DNA from: Neofusicoccum parvum
Lineage: Eukaryota; Ascomycota; Dothideomycetes; Botryosphaeriales; Botryosphaeriaceae
Length of the DNA: 64,000 nucleotides
NCBI GenBank assembly: GCA_020912385.1
Contig: CP087213.1
Location: 496,001-560,000, forward strand
Direction of reading: 5' to 3'
The position numbers and the translations under genes are program-made. The number at the start of each line of letters is the position of its first letter. Within the stretch, counting starts at the first letter, position 1. The notes under the pieces are model-generated. The model worked only from the letters and a program-made list of their open reading frames with translations, searched no databases and was not told the origin of the DNA. This document shows, one piece after another, positions 59,401 to 64,000 of this stretch.

Positions 59401-60048
59401 GCCCCTTGGCCCCGTGAGAGATCCGCCGTCGCCTCTGTCAGTATCCTAGTAAACTCTGTATCTATCACTTTCTAATATTGCTCTCTCTCGAGCCTGTAAC
59501 GAATGTTTCTGAAACTTGTAATTTTGCAATGCCACCGTCGAGCAAATGTTGATCTGTCTGCCCTACTCAATCTGGAAAAGGGAAAAGCTGCATACCATAA
59601 GCAGCACTCTTAATCTGCAAAGAAGTGGGGAATACCCAAATAAGCAAGTTCGGAAAATGCCCGCATCAAAGCCACTAGACGAGATCGTTCATCCGCGAAC
59701 CGCCTGAGCCTGAGAACCCTTCAACGCCGACCAGGTGAATCGTGTAATAAGCTTGTGAGCAGAATCCCAACCCGGACCCCGCTTGGAAAGTTTCGGCCGC
59801 TGCTGATGAATGCCGCCGGAAGTTGAAACCTCAGAATTCCGCTTGTTGGTCGAAGAGGAAGAAGAAGATGAAGAAGATGAAATGCTGCTGGCAGTCGACG
59901 CCGCCGGCTTGGTATCCGTGCTGAAGCGTACAGTTGTCGATTTGGATTTCTTCGTCGTCATCGTGAGACCCGCGGGCTCCGTCGTGGCAGCCAGTGCCTG
60001 GAGTGCCCGGCTCCCACAGGAGTTGTGTCCCGCGGATCTCGCCTCATG
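56485..60048. other. Intergenic, no gene confidently recognised
   Basis: The left end may hold a second exon of the secreted protein gene (56621-56805, Thr/Pro repeats). Open frames at 57373-58203 (-), 58812-59360 (+) and 58888-59355 (-) lack family features. A minus-strand 90-residue Ser-rich frame at 59689-59961 starts 88 bp beyond the SF3b14 stop and could be a small gene or part of its 3' UTR. Confidence 0.45.
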
Positions 60049-60718
60049 CTATTCGACCCCGTTCCTCATCTTGCCGGGTTCTAGGTCGGACGCACGGTTG
60101 CTGCTGTCATCTTTCGACCTGGACATCTTCTCGGGCTGGTGGTATAGTACTATCACGCGACTGTTAGCTACGTCCGCACGAGGAATGCTCATGCGAGAGT
60201 TGACTCCCGCGAGGCCTTGACAAGGCGATTGAGCACATACCGACGAGGTAGCGGTTCTGGAAGTTGAAGCCGTTGAGCTTGTCGCAGGCTTGCTTGGCGT
60301 CCATCACGTCCTCATAGACGACGAATGCAGTGCCCTTGGTGTTGTTCGCGATGCCCTGACGGATTTGGCTGCGGGACAGACGAGTCAGTACGGGTGAGAT
60401 CGCAGGGGAGCGGTGACGTGGTGACGTCGGGCGGGAGTGAGGTTGCGCGTACCGAACAGGGCCGAACTTGCCGAACAGGTCGAAGAGCTCTTCCGGGGAG
60501 ACGTTGTAGCTGGAGGGTCGGTCAGCACGGCAGTCGCGTCAGACAGGCGGGGCGACAGCGCGACTCGTACCTCAGGTTCTTTACGAAGAGAGCTCTACGG
60601 AGATAGCGCGTTAGCAGGCATGGTGGGTAGAGCTTCGTGGCGCGCCAAATGCGTCACGCCGTACAGCGAGACAGGCCTACCGGTTGACTTCTGGGGCAAG
60701 CTTTCCGCCGCGACTCAT
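60049..60718 (-). CDS. SF3b complex 14 kDa RNA-binding subunit (SF3B6/p14)
   Basis: Five minus-strand exons (60718-60681, 60594-60571, 60509-60453, 60368-60241, 60149-60049) encode 115 residues. SF3B6/p14 contacts the branch-point region in the U2 snRNP. It is a single RRM: RNP2 is ALFVKNL and RNP1 is [10 protein letters not shown], followed by [20 protein letters not shown] and VLYHQ. The N-terminal [13 protein letters not shown] is typical of the family. The C-terminal extension ([15 protein letters not shown]) is more diverged than the animal tail. The second exon is 24 nt. All junctions keep the RRM in frame, and the introns have good CTAAC-like branch points where visible. Confidence 0.93.
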
Positions 60719-62051
60719 AGCTTGGCTAGCAGGTGTAGACGAACGTGCGAGGTGGGTGTGGGAAACGGTGGGACTCCGAAGAGTAACGTAGTGGATGGAG
60801 GAGGCTCTGGCGGGGAGGCGTTGGCGCATGTCGATGTCGGGATTCAGGCGGCCGCGCGCCACGTGATGTTTTTAAAACACAAGGTAACAAGAATTACAGC
60901 GCGGCAGGCGCACCCCCGCGCGGTCTGTTCCAATGACCATGCGTCCACCACCGCTTTGATTCTTGCCGCCACTGGAACTGTCAGGACAGTCTCACACGTT
61001 CAGCTCTTCGGCTGAGAGGCCAGCTCATGCACTACGGTTAAAATAGTATATCCAAATTGTCTGGCAGGCAAAAAGGTCTTGTGCTGCAGCTCGATGTTCT
61101 CAGGGGTGTTTTTGAAAACGATGGTTACATGTGCAAGCTGCCTTGACCAAGCTCACGTTCACGGCAGTCTTACCACATCCCAACCGGGGCAGGCGCACCA
61201 GCCGCCTCACTCCTGCTGCTCGCGCTGCCGCTGCAATCGCTCAAATCACTCCGCCGTCGGCCCACTGCGCGCGCCCATTCACTCGTCGTCAAGCACCGCG
61301 CAAAGCCCCAGGACGATGTCCGCAACCCCGCCACCAACCGCGCCCCGCGCGCTGCGCTCCCAGATTGCAACGCTTGCCGCTGGCACGGCCCGAGACGGGA
61401 GGCGTAATCACCGAGTCACCGCAGCGACTCGGGCAGGCGGGTGTGGACAATGCTGCGGCTGGGACTGCGCTGGGGGAGGACGCTCTGAAGCCCTGGCTCT
61501 TAGATAGATCCTATTCTTCTAGCAAAACTGATGTCGCGGGCGCCCGAGGCGTGTGCGACAGCGCCCGCGGCGCTGCTATGCGCACTGCGACCAAGCCGCG
61601 GCGCGAGCAGACGCGAGCACACGGGAGCGACGGCTCCCGCAGCGCGTGTGACATGATTAGAGCTCTTGTGAAGCAGTGAAGCCATTGCGACCAGTAGGCG
61701 CGGGCGGGCGCAGGGTGGTGGTTGCTGGAAGGCGGGTGTTGATGCGCCTTCGCTGGACCTGCGGTGCGGTGCCATCAATCCTCCGCAAGCCGCACTGCCT
61801 CTCTTCCTCCACCACCTCCGCCGACCTCCCCTCGCACCGCGCCGTCCCCACCACCGCCAACGACCACGCGTCGCTGTGAGCTGGGCGCAACCCTTCTCTC
61901 GTCGCTCCGGGTATGCCCTCCCAGCACATCGACCGCCCGACTGCTGCCCTCGGCGCGCCCTAGCCGGCGGTTCTCTCTCTTTGCGGACCTCCGAGGTCCC
62001 TTCGCACCCGCTCGCCCTCGTCCTCCCCTTTGCGCTGCCCCCCACGCCACA
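60719..62051. other. Divergent intergenic region, SF3b14 and demethylase promoters
   Basis: No gene is recognised. The part after 61.75 kb is C-rich and leader-like. The frame before the demethylase ATG is open back to 61764 but has low-complexity Pro/Ser/Arg translation, so I treat it as 5' UTR. Confidence 0.5.
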
Positions 62052-64000
62052 ATGAAGCTCTCCAGCTTCAAGCAGCCAGCCTCCGACGTCCCGCTCCCGC
62101 CGCGCACGCCTTCTCCGATCCTCCGTTTCGTCGAACCGCTCACGCCTACCTACCCCACCGCGTACAAAGATGGCCCATTGTTCCCCAACAACGGTGCGAG
62201 CGGCCTCGTCGAAGCCCTCCAGAATTATGGCTGGTCGGTCAGCAATGCTCGCGCTGGCAAGCAGACCAGCTCGGAGAAGGTCCAGACTGTAAAAGCTGAA
62301 AGGGTGGCTCCGTCGTCGCGCCAGACCAACGGCAACGGCAGCCGCTCATCCTCTCACGGCTCCCCCATAGATGCGCTGGCCGACGTCGCCTCCTCTATGG
62401 TCCCGAGTCCGGTGTTTGCGCCGCCTACCGTGCTTCCTGTCCACTCCCACCCCTCCCCGCGGACCTCGACACGCCCAGCCGCCTCCGGCTCGCGGCATTC
62501 CCACGCCTCCTCGGATGGCCAGAACTACCGCTACAGTCAGAGTTACAACTACGGATACGACCATGGCTATGGATGCGATGAGCGGCCGTCCAAGCGCGCG
62601 CGCTCAGAAGTTGCGCCCTCGGACCAGTACGCCCCAGGTGCTGCCAGACCAGCTACGAGTCACGCGCCTGCTGTTGAATGGGCATTTAACGTCGAGCCGG
62701 CTCCCCAAGGCGGACATTCGGTGTACCCTGAGCAGGCTTCGTATTCCGCAGCCCCGACAAACATCGATGAAATGGACATTGCGCAGGTTCTCTTGGGCCT
62801 CAGAAACGGCAGCATAGACAGCACCCGCGGCGCACGGAGGTCCATTGCAGCCCCACAAGCCCACTACAGCCAAACTGGTTTCTCTTCATGGTACGAAACT
62901 CCTAGCACGCATGCCCAGCGGCCGGCAGAAACTCAATATCGAGAGCATGGCTTCGTCGACGGCCAGTACCGTTCGCGCCCTCATGCCAACTCGTTCTCTG
63001 CGCCCAAACCCGAACCACTGCTCAACGGATCAGAAGTTAGTGAAGCCAAGTTCGGTTACCCGAGCCTGTCTGCAGTACAGACGCACACACCGCCTGATGA
63101 AACGTACGATCAGTCGAACGCTCACGCTATGCGCGACGGCCCAGCCCACGTTGAACACAAGAAAGGGAAAAGTCATCAGGGATGGCCAAAGGGAAAGCCA
63201 CGGGGGCCGCGAAGCAAAGCTGCTAGCGGCAAGAAGGCGATCAAGGCCTCAACCAGTGCCAATGACGGCATGCTAGTTCCGTTCAGGGAGGATGGCTCGG
63301 ATCAGTTGCAGTCCCCCCAAAGCCTGCCTGGTGAGCTTACAGAGTCGTCTATTACGGAACGAAGGCAGTCAAATGCTGTAAACCGGACTCAAGGGACCAC
63401 TTACGATATATCACAAGCACGGGCAGATGCGGCGAAAGCCAGGCGGCGTAGTTCTTTCGGGATGTACAGTCCGCCTGGTGAGGAAGAGGCTACTAAGAAC
63501 AGGCCGGACTCTGGAAGGGCATCCTCTGTACCAGCAGAGACATCGATGACCATCAGACCATTGATTGCTGTGAGCTCCGGCTTGGTACGTGCTGAGGAAG
63601 ACGCTACAGTATGTTCAGGCTGCAACTTCTCTCGAGGGCCTTCAACAGGGCAGAAGGACCAATGGATCGGCTGCAATGGATGCCAGAATTGGTATCACTT
63701 TGCTTGCGCAGGATTCAAGAATGCCAAGGAAGTGAGTAGCGTGGACAAGTACTTCTGCCGCGCATGCAAGCCCAAGTTTGGCCCTACCACATGTAAGTTC
63801 CCGTGCTCCGACATGCGGCTACCATGCTAAGTAGTGCAGTTGTGCGAAAGTCAAAGCGTGCACAGGCAGGGGTCCGGGTGGATTATGCCGGTCTGAATGA
63901 AGGTGTATTCCGCACTTCTGAAGACGAACACGAGCACCATTACATCCAGCTGATCAAGGACGGGGCATTCAAATTCCAATCGGAGACTTTCCCGCGTGTG
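62052..64000 (+). CDS. jhd1: PHD-JmjC histone demethylase, JHD1/KDM2 type (3' end outside window)
   Basis: Exon 1 (62052-63792) encodes 580 residues plus one base; exon 2 starts at 63840 after a 47-nt intron with a GTAAGT donor, and runs off the window. The protein starts MKLSSFKQPASDVPLPPRTP. A long disordered Ser/Pro/Tyr-rich region follows, with basic stretches such as SKRARSE and KGKPRGPRSK. A PHD finger lies at about residues 521-572 (CSGC, CNGCQNWYHFACAGF, CRAC). The next exon reads VRKSKRAQAGVRVDYAGLNEG, the linker seen between PHD and JmjC in Jhd1. These enzymes remove methyl groups from H3K36 using Fe(II) and 2-oxoglutarate. The catalytic JmjC residues are outside the window. Confidence 0.85.

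Noticed and set aside
59689..59961. 90-residue Ser-rich minus-strand protein
   Set aside because: Possible, but it lies in the likely 3' UTR of SF3b14 and consists largely of a Ser repeat; not enough to call a gene.

Overview
This window looks like nuclear DNA from a filamentous ascomycete (Pezizomycotina, possibly a Dothideomycete). Genes lie on both strands and are interrupted by short introns, mostly 50-100 nt, with GT..AG ends and CTAAC-like branch points. The gene content is typically fungal: a UDP-galactopyranose mutase, a Gti1/Pac2 regulator, a HET-domain gene and a DUF6594 gene. I could not assign a species. All splice sites were chosen by eye, by matching reading frame, splice consensus and family conservation.

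Layout. 0-5 kb: complex I 24 kDa subunit (+) and a small cytochrome b5 (+). 6-8 kb: Pac2-type WOPR regulator (-). 8-13.6 kb: a long GC-rich, stop-poor stretch with no recognisable gene. 13.7-19 kb: TAF12 (+) and a CorA-like Mg2+ transporter (+). 19.6-24 kb: an unknown acidic protein (-), a lectin-like membrane protein (+) and a broken DUF6594 gene (+). 24.5-28.3 kb: a divergent pair of mitochondrial genes, a PPR-like protein (-) and ribosomal protein bS18m (+). 31.5-36.2 kb: a divergent galactofuranose pair, UDP-galactopyranose mutase (-) and a GlfB-like transporter (+). 40.6-43.6 kb: a divergent pair, SOF1 (-) and proteasome subunit RPN6 (+). 44-47.4 kb: a HET-domain gene with an apparent 7-bp duplication frameshift (+) and a Ure2-like GST (-). 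48.3-52 kb: GH47 alpha-mannosidase (+), a candidate tRNA-derived SINE relic and a SAM methyltransferase (-). 52-56 kb: a second GC-rich gene-poor stretch, ending at a small secreted protein built from Kex2-type segments (+). 59.7-64 kb: SF3b14/SF3B6 (-) and the 5' part of a PHD-JmjC histone demethylase (JHD1/KDM2 type), which runs off the window end (+).

How they work together. Most genes are housekeeping: respiration, mitochondrial translation, ribosome biogenesis, proteasome, TFIID/SAGA and splicing. The clearest functional unit is the mutase-transporter pair, which would make UDP-galactofuranose in the cytosol and move it into the Golgi for cell-wall glycans. The observations most worth checking are the Kex2-segmented precursor at 56.0 kb, the SINE-like element at 50.4 kb, the 7-bp duplication in the HET gene, the in-frame stop in the DUF6594 gene, the 6-nt microexon in the transporter and the 27-bp in-frame duplication in the mannosidase.
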